A DNA stretch of 64,000 nucleotides from Thalassospira sp. MCCC 1A03138 (GTDB lineage: Bacteria > Pseudomonadota > Alphaproteobacteria > Rhodospirillales > Thalassospiraceae), in assembly GCF_002115785.1 (NCBI RefSeq), contig NZ_JFJY01000003.1:186001-250000 (forward strand), written 5' to 3'. Below are positions 41,101 to 48,896 of the stretch, piece by piece. The position numbers and the translations under genes were made by a program. Numbering within the stretch: the stretch's first letter is position 1; the number at the start of each line of letters is the position of its first letter. The notes below the pieces were generated by a model that had not been told where the DNA came from, did no database searches, and saw nothing but the letters and a program-made list of their open reading frames with translations.

Positions 41101-41679
41101 CAGCCCCGGCTCGACCTTTTCCTCGATCGGCTCGCCATGTCGCTGCAATTCGATATAAAGCCGGTTGCCAAATATCCCCGAAAGCTTGTTCAGGCATTCG
41201 GTCGCTGCCTCATGCTGTTCCTCGGCAATCAACCGCGCCAGCGGCCCGGTCGGCCCGCCGGTCAGGCAGATGATGTCGGAACTGTATTTTTCGATATGAT
41301 CATAAAGCGCCTTGGGCTCACTGCCCGCTTCACTGGTCATATGCGCGCGCGAAACGATCTTCAGAAGGTTGAAATATCCCCGGTCATTCTTCGCAATCAG
41401 GACCAGATTGTCCGGGTCCGGTTCACGTGAAATCTTGCCGATCACCGGCTGATCGCCAAACCGTTCCACCCCGATCTGCACGCCAAGAATCGGCTGGATA
41501 CCCGACCCGCTCATCACCCCCGAAAAATCGAGCGCGCCGAACATGTTGTTGGTATCGGTCATCGCAACTGCGGGCTGGCCATCTGCCTCGCACAGCTTTG
41601 CCAGTTCCTTCGTCGTGATGGCACCTTCGGCAAGCGAATAGTTGGTGTGAACACGAAGATGGACGAAACCGTTTTCCAT
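38194..41679 (-). CDS. dnaE: DNA polymerase III alpha subunit
   Basis: This is the replicative polymerase. From the ATG at 41679 it has 1161 residues, normal for DnaE1, and begins MENGFVHLRVHTNYSLAEGA, the start of the PHP domain. An in-frame ATG at 41736 adds 19 unrelated residues. The catalytic aspartates lie in SMPDFDVDFCQDRRG near residue 400, and GPGRGSGAGSLVAYAL just before it is the primer-binding palm. HhH, OB-fold (IKLAGTLINARE) and C-terminal tau-binding regions follow. It lies between rpsB and lolD on the same strand but has hairpins on both sides. Confidence 0.97.
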   Translation of the reverse strand: MENGFVHLRVHTNYSLAEGAITTKELAKLCEADGQPAVAMTDTNNMFGALDFSGVMSGSGIQPILGVQIGVERFGDQPVIGKISREPDPDNLVLIAKNDRGYFNLLKIVSRAHMTSEAGSEPKALYDHIEKYSSDIICLTGGPTGPLARLIAEEQHEAATECLNKLSGIFGNRLYIELQRHGEPIEEKVEPGLIRLAYEHNIPMVATNDCFFPKAEMYEAHDVFICIGQGAVVGQEDRWRLTPEHRFKTAAEMRELFADIPEACDNTLAIAKRCSWHVEKIDPILPPFDCGEGRTEVDELRHMSEEGLKGRLAKYVFTDDMTDAQKEEIAKPYWERLEYELGIINQMGFPGYFLIVADFIQWAKDHEIPVGPGRGSGAGSLVAYALLITDLDPLHFSLLFERFLNPERVSMPDFDVDFCQDRRGEVIEYVQRKYGHDRVAQIITFGKLQAKAAVRDVGRVLSIPYGYVDKICKMIPGDPAKPIPLKEAIDMEPDLRRIAREDPDIDRLLSIAMQIEGLYRNSSTHAAGVVIGDRDLDELVPLYRDPRSDMPVTQFNMKYVENAGLVKFDFLGLKTLTVIIEAVNLMRLRKDVPQDFDISAIPLDDRVAFKLLSAAETVGVFQLESQGMQDVLRGLKPDTIEDIIAVVALYRPGPMDNIPHYIARKHGLEEPDYMHPMLQPILEETYGIMIYQEQVMQLAQTMSGYSLGGADLLRRAMGKKIAEEMELQRSLFVDGAEKNGVPRGQASDIFDQVAKFASYGFNKSHAAAYALVAYQTAYLKANYPVEFMAALMTLDMHNTEKLAIFKQEVERLGIEILPPCINNSQVAFSVENYDGVRKIRYALAAVRNVGDAAMESLVAEREANGQFRDLTDFASRIDSRAVNKRLLENLVRAGALDCLTTNRKVMFEHVDRVMAVAQREMQARNNDQISMFGEDTGFGKDAIRLPDERDWVPMEKLTEEFSAIGFYLSAHPLDTFGKSIQRIGIAPIKELPARMRAQNKGSIKLAGTLINAREMISKKNGSKFAFVMFSDPTGSFEVAFWAEAWAAYKEIINAGRPVLLVVAAEMREGQLRIQGQKVEDLEHAVSGAAEGIRIRLNRPDPVVEIRELLEKAGKGRGLVSLSTVCADGRIAEVELEDTYKVGPSLIGAVGAIPGVELAEEI

Positions 41680-41725
41680 TGCAGAAAATCCCGGACGATG
41701 AATGGCAAAGGCAGGAAACCAGCCA

Positions 41726-41743
41726 CCCCGGATCACTCCGGGG
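41726..41743 (-). terminator. Small hairpin after lolD
   Basis: CCCCGGA (41726-41732) pairs with TCCGGGG (41737-41743) with a 4-base loop, 36 bases past the lolD stop. There is no T run, so its strength as a terminator is doubtful. Confidence 0.35.
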
Positions 41744-41778
41744 CGCGGTGCTCTGCCAACTTAAAGAATTTCGACGGA

Positions 41779-42513
41779 TTACGAAAGAGTATCGGGATCA
41801 AGTTCGACCAGATGTCCGTCACGCAGGGTCACAACCCGGTCCATCTGGCGCGCCAGTTCCGGGTTATGGGTCGCAATCAGCGACGCCAGACCGGTTTCCC
41901 GAACCAGCGTCATCAGCATCCCGAACACGGTTTCGGCGGTATGCGGGTCAAGGTTGCCGGTCGGCTCGTCTGCAAACAGCACATCGGGTACATTGGCAAG
42001 CGCACGCGCAATCGCCACGCGCTGCTGTTCCCCGCCCGAAAGCCGTGCCGGGCGATGTTCGGCCCGTTTTTCAAGCCCAAGACAGCGCAGCAGTTCAAGC
42101 CCGCGTTCGGTCGCATCCGACCGCTTCAGGCCATTGATCATCTGCGGAATGACGACATTTTCAATCGCCGAAAATTCCGGCAGCAGATGATGGTACTGAT
42201 AGACGAACCCGATATGCTTGCGGCGCATTTCGGTGCGCGCCAGATCGGAAAGATCCGTGCTGCGTTTCCCGCCAATCGAAACCATGCCACGATCAGGCTT
42301 TTCAAGCAGGCCGGCAATCTGAAGCAGCGTCGATTTACCCGCCCCCGACGGCCCGACAAGGGCCACGATCTCGCCCTGATGGATTTCCAGATCGACGGAT
42401 TTCAGGATTTCAAGCTGATCGGGGCCCTGATTGAACACCCGATCAACTTTTTCAAGCCGCAACACGACTTTCTGCGACCGTTCCTTCGCGGTTGTCTTGA
42501 TCATGTCACTCAT
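41779..42513 (-). CDS. lolD: Lipoprotein-releasing ABC transporter ATP-binding protein
   Basis: LolD powers release of outer-membrane lipoproteins from the inner membrane to LolA. The Walker A motif GPSGAGKST, signature [15 protein letters not shown] and Walker [13 protein letters not shown] are intact. The ATG at 42513 (MSDMIKTT) overlaps the lolC stop by 8 bases and gives 244 residues; an in-frame ATG at 42549 lies deeper inside lolC. Pairing with the FtsX-type permease next door makes the substrate assignment solid. Confidence 0.95.
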   Translation of the reverse strand: MSDMIKTTAKERSQKVVLRLEKVDRVFNQGPDQLEILKSVDLEIHQGEIVALVGPSGAGKSTLLQIAGLLEKPDRGMVSIGGKRSTDLSDLARTEMRRKHIGFVYQYHHLLPEFSAIENVVIPQMINGLKRSDATERGLELLRCLGLEKRAEHRPARLSGGEQQRVAIARALANVPDVLFADEPTGNLDPHTAETVFGMLMTLVRETGLASLIATHNPELARQMDRVVTLRDGHLVELDPDTLS

Positions 42514-43762
42514 AACGAAGGGCCTCCACCGGATCGAGGCGCGATGCACGCCACGCCGGATAAACCGTCGCCAGGAACGACAGGGTCAGGGACATCACAC
42601 AGACCAGAACCACTTCGCTGACATCCATATCGGCCGGAAGCTGCGACAGGAAATAGATTTCCGCATTAAACAGGTCGGTCCCCGTCAGGCTCTGGATGAA
42701 CTGGCGGATATTTTCGATATTCAGGCAGAATACAACACCAAGGATCAGGCCACTTAACGTGCCGACAACCCCGATCGATGCCCCGGCCAGGAAGAACACC
42801 CGCATAATCGACGACCGGGTCGCCCCCATGGTCCGCAGGATCGCGATATCGCGTCCCTTGTCCTTCACCAGCATCACCATGCCCGAAATGATGTTGAATG
42901 CCGCCACCAGAATAATCAGCGTCAGGATCAGGAACATCACATTACGTTCGACCTGTAATGCATTGAAAAATCCGGAATTTGACTGCTGCCAATTCACCAG
43001 CCGAAGCTGTTCCCCCGACAGGTTCGACAGCAGGTCATTCATGCTTGATGACAGCCGCGACGGGTCTTCAAGCATCACTTCAAAATGGCTGATTTTTTCA
43101 GGCAGACGGAAATAAACCTGTGCGGCCTGAAGAGGCATGAAGATAAAACCGCTGTCATATTCGTACATGCCGATATCAAACAGTCCGACCACCTTATAGG
43201 CCCGAACACGCGGTACGGATCCGAACGCTGTGACATTGCCCTTGGGCGAGATCAGATTGACATTATCCCCCACCCCGACGCCAAGTTTCATGGCAAGACG
43301 CGCGCCCATGATCACGCTATCGTCACCCTTGAAATCATCAAGCGCCCCGAAAACGATGTTATCGGCAATCGTCTTGCGCTTGGCGATGTCTTCGGCACGG
43401 ACACCGCGCACGATGGCCCCGGTTGACCGGCCGTTATTGGACGCCAGGACCTGCCCTTCGACCACCGGGGTCACAAGGGTCACATTGCCGGTTTCCGCGA
43501 TCTTCTTTTCAATCGCATCATAATTGGGCAGGCCATCGGGGCTTTGCGCGTAAACCGATATATGCCCGTTCAGTCCCAGAATACGTCCAAGCAATTCGGC
43601 CCGGAAACCGTTCATGACCGACATGACGATAATCAGGGTCGCAACGCCCAGCATGATGCCAAGCAGCGAAAAGATGGCGATGACGGAAACAAAGCCCTCT
43701 TGCCGACGGGGACGCAGGTAGCGGAAAGCCACCAGACGTTCGAACGGACTGAACATGCGCAA
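42506..43762 (-). CDS. lolC: Lipoprotein-releasing ABC transporter permease (LolC/LolE family)
   Basis: The 418-residue inner-membrane protein has one N-terminal membrane helix after [17 protein letters not shown], a large periplasmic domain of about 240 residues, and three C-terminal helices, the MacB/FtsX topology. It ends with [18 protein letters not shown], the conserved tail. Only one permease gene is present, so the transporter is probably a homodimer LolF-like arrangement, usual outside gammaproteobacteria. A second methionine at residue 3 makes the start uncertain by two codons. Confidence 0.93.
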   Translation of the reverse strand: MRMFSPFERLVAFRYLRPRRQEGFVSVIAIFSLLGIMLGVATLIIVMSVMNGFRAELLGRILGLNGHISVYAQSPDGLPNYDAIEKKIAETGNVTLVTPVVEGQVLASNNGRSTGAIVRGVRAEDIAKRKTIADNIVFGALDDFKGDDSVIMGARLAMKLGVGVGDNVNLISPKGNVTAFGSVPRVRAYKVVGLFDIGMYEYDSGFIFMPLQAAQVYFRLPEKISHFEVMLEDPSRLSSSMNDLLSNLSGEQLRLVNWQQSNSGFFNALQVERNVMFLILTLIILVAAFNIISGMVMLVKDKGRDIAILRTMGATRSSIMRVFFLAGASIGVVGTLSGLILGVVFCLNIENIRQFIQSLTGTDLFNAEIYFLSQLPADMDVSEVVLVCVMSLTLSFLATVYPAWRASRLDPVEALRYE

Positions 43763-43806
43763 AAGATCCTCGTGGAAGCGTGTCGGAAAGAATTCCGGAA
43801 ATCAGG

Positions 43807-43830
43807 ACGGGGCAGCCATGGCTGCCCCGT
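43807..43830 (-). terminator. 24-base perfect palindrome after proS
   Basis: ACGGGGCAGCCA at 43807-43818 is followed directly by its reverse complement at 43819-43830. It lies 15 bases past the proS stop and would form a hairpin in the transcript. The downstream flank on the minus strand (CCTGATTT) is only weakly T-rich. Confidence 0.5.
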
Positions 43831-43844
43831 TTGCAAAGTCGTAA

Positions 43845-45164
43845 TCAGGCGCCGATCTGGTTAAGTGCAGCTTCAAGCGTGACTTCCGTCCGCTCACCGG
43901 ATTTACGGTTTTTAAGTTCGACCACACCGGCTTTAAGTCCTTTCGGGCCAATCACGATCTGCCACGGCAGACCGATCAGGTCCATATCGGCAAACTTGCC
44001 GCCCGCGCGAATGTCGCGGTCATCATACAGCACGTCGATACCGGCGTTGTTCAGTTTGGCGTAAACATCTTCGCACGCCGCATCACATTCATCGTCACCC
44101 GTACGCAGGTTGATCAGGCCAACCTTGTACGGTGCAACCGATTCAGGCCAGATGATGCCGTTCTCGTCGTGCGATGCCTCGATCAATGCGCCGACAAGGC
44201 GCGAAACGCCAATGCCATACGACCCCATCTGAACCGGCACTTCCTTGCCATCCGGGCCAAGAACGGTCGCACCCATCGGTTCGGAATATTTGGTCCCGAA
44301 ATGGAAGATATGACCAACTTCAATCCCGCGCGTCGCGATCATGTCATCGCCGGAAATCGGGCTGTTGGCCGGATCATGTTTTTCTTCGGTCGCGGCGTAA
44401 TCTTCAAGCGTCGTCTGGACCCAGTTTTCAAGCCCGGTGCGATCATTCAGATCAACACCCTTGCCGGTCAGGTCCTTGTCCAGCCACTTCTTGTCGCAGA
44501 ACACTTCGCTTTCGCCGGTTTCCGCCAGAATGATGAATTCATGGCTAAGGTCGCCGCCAATCGGGCCGGTATCAGCCACCATCGGGATTGCCTTCACGCC
44601 AAGGCGCGTAAAGGTCCGGCAATAGGCCAGGAAAATCTTGTTATAGGCGTGCCGTGAACTTTCGTAATCGATATCGAACGAATACGCATCCTTCATCAGG
44701 AATTCGCGACCGCGCATCACGCCAAAGCGCGGGCGGATCTCGTCGCGGAATTTCCACTGAATGTGATAGAGCATCTGCGGAAGCTGCTTATAGGACCGGA
44801 CATCCTTGCGGAAGATATCGGTGATCGCTTCCTCGTTGGTCGGGCCAAACAGCATATTGCGATCATGACGGTCGGTAATGCGCAGCATCTCAAGGCCGTA
44901 ATCCTCGTAACGCCCGCTTTCCTGCCAAAGTTCGGCTGGCTGGATGGTCGGCATCAGCAATTCGTTAAAGCCAATCGCGTCCTGCTCTTCGCGCACGATC
45001 TGCTCGATCTTTTTAAGCACGCGATAGCCAAGCGGCAGCCAGGAATAAATCCCCGCCGAAAGCTGACGTACCATACCGGCACGCAGCATCAGTCGATGGG
45101 AAGCGATCTGTGCTTCTGCCGGCGTTTCCTTGAGGGTCGGCAGAAAGAACTGGGAAAGACGCAT
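43845..45164 (-). CDS. proS: Prolyl-tRNA synthetase (short alphaproteobacterial form)
   Basis: ProRS charges tRNA-Pro. From the ATG at 45164 it has 439 residues and begins [20 protein letters not shown]. An ATG at 45251 would add 29 unlike residues. Class II motifs are seen: [18 protein letters not shown], then [21 protein letters not shown] (key core [10 protein letters not shown]), and [17 protein letters not shown]. The roughly 180-residue editing insertion found in E. coli ProRS between motifs 2 and 3 is absent, as is usual in this class, so misacylated Ala-tRNA-Pro must be cleared by a separate protein. It stands just upstream of lolC with an 80-base gap. Confidence 0.96.
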   Translation of the reverse strand: MRLSQFFLPTLKETPAEAQIASHRLMLRAGMVRQLSAGIYSWLPLGYRVLKKIEQIVREEQDAIGFNELLMPTIQPAELWQESGRYEDYGLEMLRITDRHDRNMLFGPTNEEAITDIFRKDVRSYKQLPQMLYHIQWKFRDEIRPRFGVMRGREFLMKDAYSFDIDYESSRHAYNKIFLAYCRTFTRLGVKAIPMVADTGPIGGDLSHEFIILAETGESEVFCDKKWLDKDLTGKGVDLNDRTGLENWVQTTLEDYAATEEKHDPANSPISGDDMIATRGIEVGHIFHFGTKYSEPMGATVLGPDGKEVPVQMGSYGIGVSRLVGALIEASHDENGIIWPESVAPYKVGLINLRTGDDECDAACEDVYAKLNNAGIDVLYDDRDIRAGGKFADMDLIGLPWQIVIGPKGLKAGVVELKNRKSGERTEVTLEAALNQIGA

Positions 45165-45340
45165 CAATGCCTCGTGATGATCAAAGCTGAAAAATATCAG
45201 GTATACAAAAGACCTTGCCCGGAAAATGCGACAGCACAGCCCGAAACGCAAGCCGGAACTTGCTTTATATCGGGAACAGGTGATCTAGCCGACAATCGTG
45301 GCAGGTTTGCGAAAACACACGGGCTTTTTCAGGTACAACC

Positions 45341-45901
45341 TTAACGGAACCCTGCCGCACGGCATGCCGCCGCCAATTCATCCTGTCCTGCCTCGTTGCC
45401 AAGCGGGATATCATTGAAATACACCCGCCCGTTGCGGTAGGTGATCCTGCCGATATTGGACTCGCCACTGATCCCGTCCGGCACGGAAATACCGGCATAT
45501 TCAAAGAAATCAATCGTCACCGGAAATTCGATTTCCTTGGGCAATGCATCCAGGATCGGGCTGCCACCATCCAGATCGGCCGGGGCGACCTTGTTACCAT
45601 ACACATCCACACCGGGCTTGTAGGCTACATCGTCATCGGGCACATGGCTGACCAATTGCTGACAGGCCGATCGCGTCACCGTGACGGTCGGTTTTGCCTC
45701 GGCGCCGCTTGCGCCAGCTTGGACATCATTTGCGTCCGGCGCGGCATTTTCCCCCGACACCGGCGCTGGCAAGGGGGAGTCGCTTTGCGCCAAAACGCTG
45801 CCCGCCCCGGCAATCATCGCACCAGCAACAAACAGCGAAACCATGAATTTCACAGGATAAATCCCGATTTTCATAGGGCGGGTCATTATAAAACTCTTCA
45901 T
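45341..45901 (-). CDS. Secreted protein of unknown function
   Basis: I do not recognise this 186-residue protein. It has an N-terminal signal peptide whose hydrophobic core is at about residues 18-36, with cleavage likely after GSVLAQ, so it is probably periplasmic. An Ala/Pro/Ser-rich linker runs to about residue 75. A compact, apparently ordered C-terminal part follows with two cysteines (in RSACQQ and AAACRAAG) that could form a disulfide, and with the phrase GESNIGRITYRNGRVYFNDIPLG. Starts at 45901, 45886 or 45874 are possible; 45901 has an AGGATGG stretch before it. It lies between proS and the structured RNA region on the same strand. Even codon use argues for a real, resident gene. Confidence 0.75.
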   Translation of the reverse strand: MKSFIMTRPMKIGIYPVKFMVSLFVAGAMIAGAGSVLAQSDSPLPAPVSGENAAPDANDVQAGASGAEAKPTVTVTRSACQQLVSHVPDDDVAYKPGVDVYGNKVAPADLDGGSPILDALPKEIEFPVTIDFFEYAGISVPDGISGESNIGRITYRNGRVYFNDIPLGNEAGQDELAAACRAAGFR

Positions 45902-45997
45902 ATCGCCGGTCCATCCTATTTATGTGCGGTGCAGCATCGAATCATCTGTGAATATTGGTCAAAACATCTTGCACAAAAGTGAAATATGTGGCTTTTT

Positions 45998-46147
45998 GAT
46001 CCTCCGCTAACGGCGCAAGATCGTTGCGGGAGACGTATCGCAGCCGCTCATAAAATTGCGGGAGGCTTTGTTGCCAATAAGCATACAAGAAGCAGGCGCG
46101 ACGTCGAAATAAAACCTGTGCCAAGTGCCCAGGTCTTAGGAGGAAGC
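45998..46147 (-). ncRNA. Candidate 6S RNA (strand not certain)
   Basis: This stretch, in a 425-base region without a gene, folds into a rod of about 150 bases. On the minus strand, 46139-46144 (UCCUCC) pairs with 46000-46005 (GGAGGA), 46136-46138 with 46008-46010, and 46125-46129 with 46012-46016. The apical arm has 46101-46105 with 46032-46036 and 46095-46100 with 46039-46045. Between the arms an unpaired U-rich strand (UUUUAUUUC at 46106-46114) forms a large one-sided bubble. A closing stem, central bubble and long apical arm are the 6S RNA plan. A -10-like TAATCT (46154-46159) lies 6 bases before the rod begins at 46147; no good -35 is seen. The plus strand could form much the same rod and has a strong terminator at 46190-46218, so direction is unsure. 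Confidence 0.45.
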
Positions 46148-46189
46148 AAAAAAAGATTACGGGAAAACAGCTATAAAAATAGCATCTTA

Positions 46190-46218
46190 GCAAGATCCTT
46201 GTGATCTTGCTTTTTTTT
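46190..46218 (+). terminator. Strong plus-strand terminator with no plus-strand gene before it
   Basis: GCAAGATC (46190-46197) pairs with GATCTTGC (46203-46210) with a 5-base loop, followed by eight T residues (46211-46218). On the plus strand this is a textbook intrinsic terminator, yet the nearest coding genes on both sides are on the minus strand. It may end a small RNA reading through 45998-46150. Confidence 0.8.
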
Positions 46219-46275
46219 GTCCGCATCCCTGCCCGTCTTCCCTTTCCCGTGATTTTTGTGCAGCCCTGCAAACAA

Positions 46276-46308
46276 AAACCCCGCAACAAATGTGCGGGGT
46301 TTGTTTTT
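46276..46308 (-). terminator. Intrinsic terminator after the DUF1467 gene
   Basis: AAACCCCGCA (46276-46285) pairs with TGCGGGGTTT (46293-46302) with a 7-base loop. It has T runs on both outward sides, so it can work in either direction. It lies 25 bases after the minus-strand stop at 46327. Confidence 0.85.
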
Positions 46309-46326
46309 ACCGGCCTGCGTCAAAAC

Positions 46327-46566
46327 TCATTGCGGCGGACGGACTTCGATCATGCCACTGGTGATCACGAAATACGCGACCACCCACAAAATTGCCGAAA
46401 TCAGGCTGGTCGCCAGAACCTTCTTCCACATATGCGGTTTTTGCGGTGCGCCGCTATCGTGGCCGGGCTGTACATTTTCCTCGCGCTTCACGCCAACCGG
46501 CAACACCATGAACAGCACCAGCCACCAGATCACGATGTAAACAAGGATCGCGGAAAACCAGTTCAT
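46327..46566 (-). CDS. DUF1467 family small membrane protein
   Basis: The 79-residue protein has two membrane helices (about residues 5-25 and 52-72) joined by a hydrophilic loop. The first helix with IVIWWLVLFMVLPVGVK and the loop start are the hallmark of the DUF1467 family, which is restricted mainly to alphaproteobacteria and has no known function. It follows mce by 54 bases on the same strand, a linkage common in the class, and a terminator comes right after it, so it closes the nuo-birA-coaX-rnj-mce run. Confidence 0.88.
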   Translation of the reverse strand: MNWFSAILVYIVIWWLVLFMVLPVGVKREENVQPGHDSGAPQKPHMWKKVLATSLISAILWVVAYFVITSGMIEVRPPQ

Positions 46567-46620
46567 GCTGCACTCTTTTCGTGGTTGCGGAAATAAGGGC
46601 CGATACGGCGGGAAAGAAAC

Positions 46621-47025
46621 TTAAACCTGTTCAAGCTCAACAAGCGTCCCATTGAAATCCTTGGGATGCAGGAACAGAACCGGCTTGCCATGCGCCCCGG
46701 TTTTGGGCTCCCCCGTGCCCAGCACGCGCGCGCCATTTTTCAAAAGCTGATCGCGCGCGGCCAAAATATCCTCGACCTCATAGCAGACATGATGAATGCC
46801 GCCTGATGTATTCTTGTCAAGGAACCCTTGAATGGGCGATCCCTCGCCCAGCGGATAAAGCAATTCGATCTTGGTGTTGGGCAGTTCGACAAATACCACT
46901 GTCACCCCATGATCAGGCTCGTCCTGCGGTTCGGAAACCTTCGCACCCAGCACATCGCGGTAAAGCCGGATACCTTCCTCAAGGTCCGGCACCGCAATCG
47001 CCACATGGTTCAGCCGTCCAATCAT
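46621..47025 (-). CDS. mce: Methylmalonyl-CoA epimerase
   Basis: The 134-residue protein of the vicinal-oxygen-chelate superfamily interconverts the R and S forms of methylmalonyl-CoA in propionyl-CoA use. It starts MIGRLNHVAIAVPDLEEGI with the first metal-ligand histidine. IELLYPLG, GGIHHVCYEVEDI and GTLVELEQV carry the remaining ligand positions. The family is 130-150 residues long. Linkage to rnj and a DUF1467 gene is typical for alphaproteobacteria and supports this over other VOC functions. Confidence 0.93.
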   Translation of the reverse strand: MIGRLNHVAIAVPDLEEGIRLYRDVLGAKVSEPQDEPDHGVTVVFVELPNTKIELLYPLGEGSPIQGFLDKNTSGGIHHVCYEVEDILAARDQLLKNGARVLGTGEPKTGAHGKPVLFLHPKDFNGTLVELEQV

Positions 47026-47135
47026 GTTCTACTCCTGCAATGTGATCTGCCCGATCACCGCCAATCTAGGCCGCGCATGACGACAAAGACAACTGCCCAT
47101 TTGGTCGTATGCGCCGACCCGGATTGCCAAACCGA

Positions 47136-48812
47136 TTAGTTCTTCTCGTTCACCCGCACCAGATGCACCTCGATCAATGGCCGCTTGCCCAGCCGCTGGC
47201 GCACCGGGCGACGCAATGCCTGCCGGATCGCAAGGATCACCGCAGCGTCGTCAAGCACCTCGTCATCGTCAAGCTGATCGACCCGGTTGCCAATCTCGGC
47301 GGCAAAATGGTCAAGGCGGACATCATCGCCATCCTCGTCAAACAGGCTTGGTGCCGTAATCATCGGTTCACCGACCATCTCGCCAAACTGGTTCAGCACC
47401 ACGGTCACAAACATCACACCGTTCCAGACGATGCGATTGCGGTTGCGGATGGTATCGGAATCCCGTTTCAGCAACCGCCCGCCATCAAGGCAAAGCACGC
47501 CGCTTTCGGCAACGCCAATCACATGCGCACTGCCCGGCGACAGGCGAATGACCGTCCCGTCATGCGGGATCACCTGTTCAGGAATCTGGCATTCCGCGCC
47601 AAGGGCTGCCTGTTCGCACAGATGGCGGGTTTCGCCATGCACCGGCACAAGGATTTTGGGGCGGGTCAACTGATACATCCGCGCTAGGTCCTGCCTGCCC
47701 GGATGGCCCGAAACATGGATCGGTTCATCACGCGCGGTAATCACGCGGATACCGCGCCTGATCAAAAGGTTCTGGATATAACCGATGGATTTTTCATTGC
47801 CCGGAATTTCACGTGCCGAAAATACAACCGTATCGCCCGGATCAAGCTGCACGGTCGGATGGTCCCCTTTGGCAATGCGCGACATCGCCGCCCGCGGTTC
47901 GCCCTGCGACCCTGTACAGATCAGCAAAACCTGATCCTTGGGGACCTCCATCGCGTCTTCATCGGTCAGAAGGTTCGGATAGGATGTAAGATAGCCAACC
48001 GCGCGTGCGGCTTCGGTCACACGGTTCAATGACCGCCCGGCCAACCCGACACAGCGGTTGTTTTCATGTGCCGCTTCAACAATCGACTGCAACCGCGCAA
48101 CGTTGGTCGCAAAGCACGCAACCGCAATCCGGCCCTGCGGCGTTTCGGCAAACAGTTTTGACAGGTTCTTGGCTACATCGCCTTCCGATCCGGCTTTGCC
48201 TTCGGAAAAGACGTTGGTGGAATCACAAATCAGCGCCATGACCCCTTCATCGCCAAGCGCCTCAAGCTTCTTGACGTCGGATGCCTCGCCAATCTGTGGC
48301 TCGGGGTCAAATTTCCAGTCGCCGGTATGCACCACAAGCCCCTTTGGGGTGCGGATCGCAAGCGCATTGGGTTCAAGGATCGAATGGGTCATGGTGACGA
48401 ATTCGATGTCAAACGGCCCCTTTTTGAACCGTCCGCCAAGCTCGATCACATGGATCGGCACCTGATCGGCAAAATCGGTTTCCGCCAGTTTGGCCTTCAG
48501 GAACTCGGCGGCAAACGGGGTGGCATAGATCGGGCATTTCAGTCGCGGCCAAAGATATGGCACCGCGCCAAGGTGATCCTCATGCGCATGCGTCAGAACA
48601 AGGCCAAGAAGTTTGTCTTTGCGTTCCTCGATAAAGGACGGATCGGGCATGACAACGTCGACACCGGGCAAACCTTCCTCGCCAAAGGAAACGCCCATAT
48701 CAACCATCAGCCACTGATCGTCATATCCGTACAAATTGAGGTTCATGCCAATTTCGCCAGATCCCCCCAGCGGCACAAACAGCAATTCGTCTTTAGGCAA
48801 ATACAAATCCAC
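47136..48812 (-). CDS. rnj: Ribonuclease J
   Basis: The 558-residue metallo-beta-lactamase/beta-CASP nuclease matures rRNA and degrades mRNA with both endonuclease and 5' exonuclease activity. LVLTHAHEDHLGA near residue 72 supplies the zinc ligands, VVHTGDWKFDP near residue 160 the next, and ALICDSTNV marks the family. The beta-CASP domain and the VSGHPGRQDLARM and PVHGETRHL histidine motifs follow, then a C-terminal domain. It stands between coaX and mce on the same strand. Confidence 0.96.
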   Translation of the reverse strand: MDLYLPKDELLFVPLGGSGEIGMNLNLYGYDDQWLMVDMGVSFGEEGLPGVDVVMPDPSFIEERKDKLLGLVLTHAHEDHLGAVPYLWPRLKCPIYATPFAAEFLKAKLAETDFADQVPIHVIELGGRFKKGPFDIEFVTMTHSILEPNALAIRTPKGLVVHTGDWKFDPEPQIGEASDVKKLEALGDEGVMALICDSTNVFSEGKAGSEGDVAKNLSKLFAETPQGRIAVACFATNVARLQSIVEAAHENNRCVGLAGRSLNRVTEAARAVGYLTSYPNLLTDEDAMEVPKDQVLLICTGSQGEPRAAMSRIAKGDHPTVQLDPGDTVVFSAREIPGNEKSIGYIQNLLIRRGIRVITARDEPIHVSGHPGRQDLARMYQLTRPKILVPVHGETRHLCEQAALGAECQIPEQVIPHDGTVIRLSPGSAHVIGVAESGVLCLDGGRLLKRDSDTIRNRNRIVWNGVMFVTVVLNQFGEMVGEPMITAPSLFDEDGDDVRLDHFAAEIGNRVDQLDDDEVLDDAAVILAIRQALRRPVRQRLGKRPLIEVHLVRVNEKN

Positions 48813-48896
48813 GGATGATCACCCTTGTCTTTCAGCGGTGAGAAACACGATCACGGGGCGCACCCGCGTCACTTCACAGTCAATGTCGGTAACAGT

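Noticed and set aside
46100-46150. Signal recognition particle (4.5S) RNA, because CAGGTC...GGAGGAAGC at 46130-46147 resembles the conserved SRP apical loop
   Set aside because: The bases before and after that stretch cannot pair as the SRP helix needs (the 3' side is a run of A), and the loop is one base too long. The stretch is better explained as one arm of the 150-base rod.
45942-46289. A 115-codon minus-strand frame across the structured region after the DUF1467 gene
   Set aside because: It runs through two terminator hairpins and the candidate RNA, has no ribosome site, and its composition (Cys-, Phe- and Arg-rich) does not look like a real protein of this genome.
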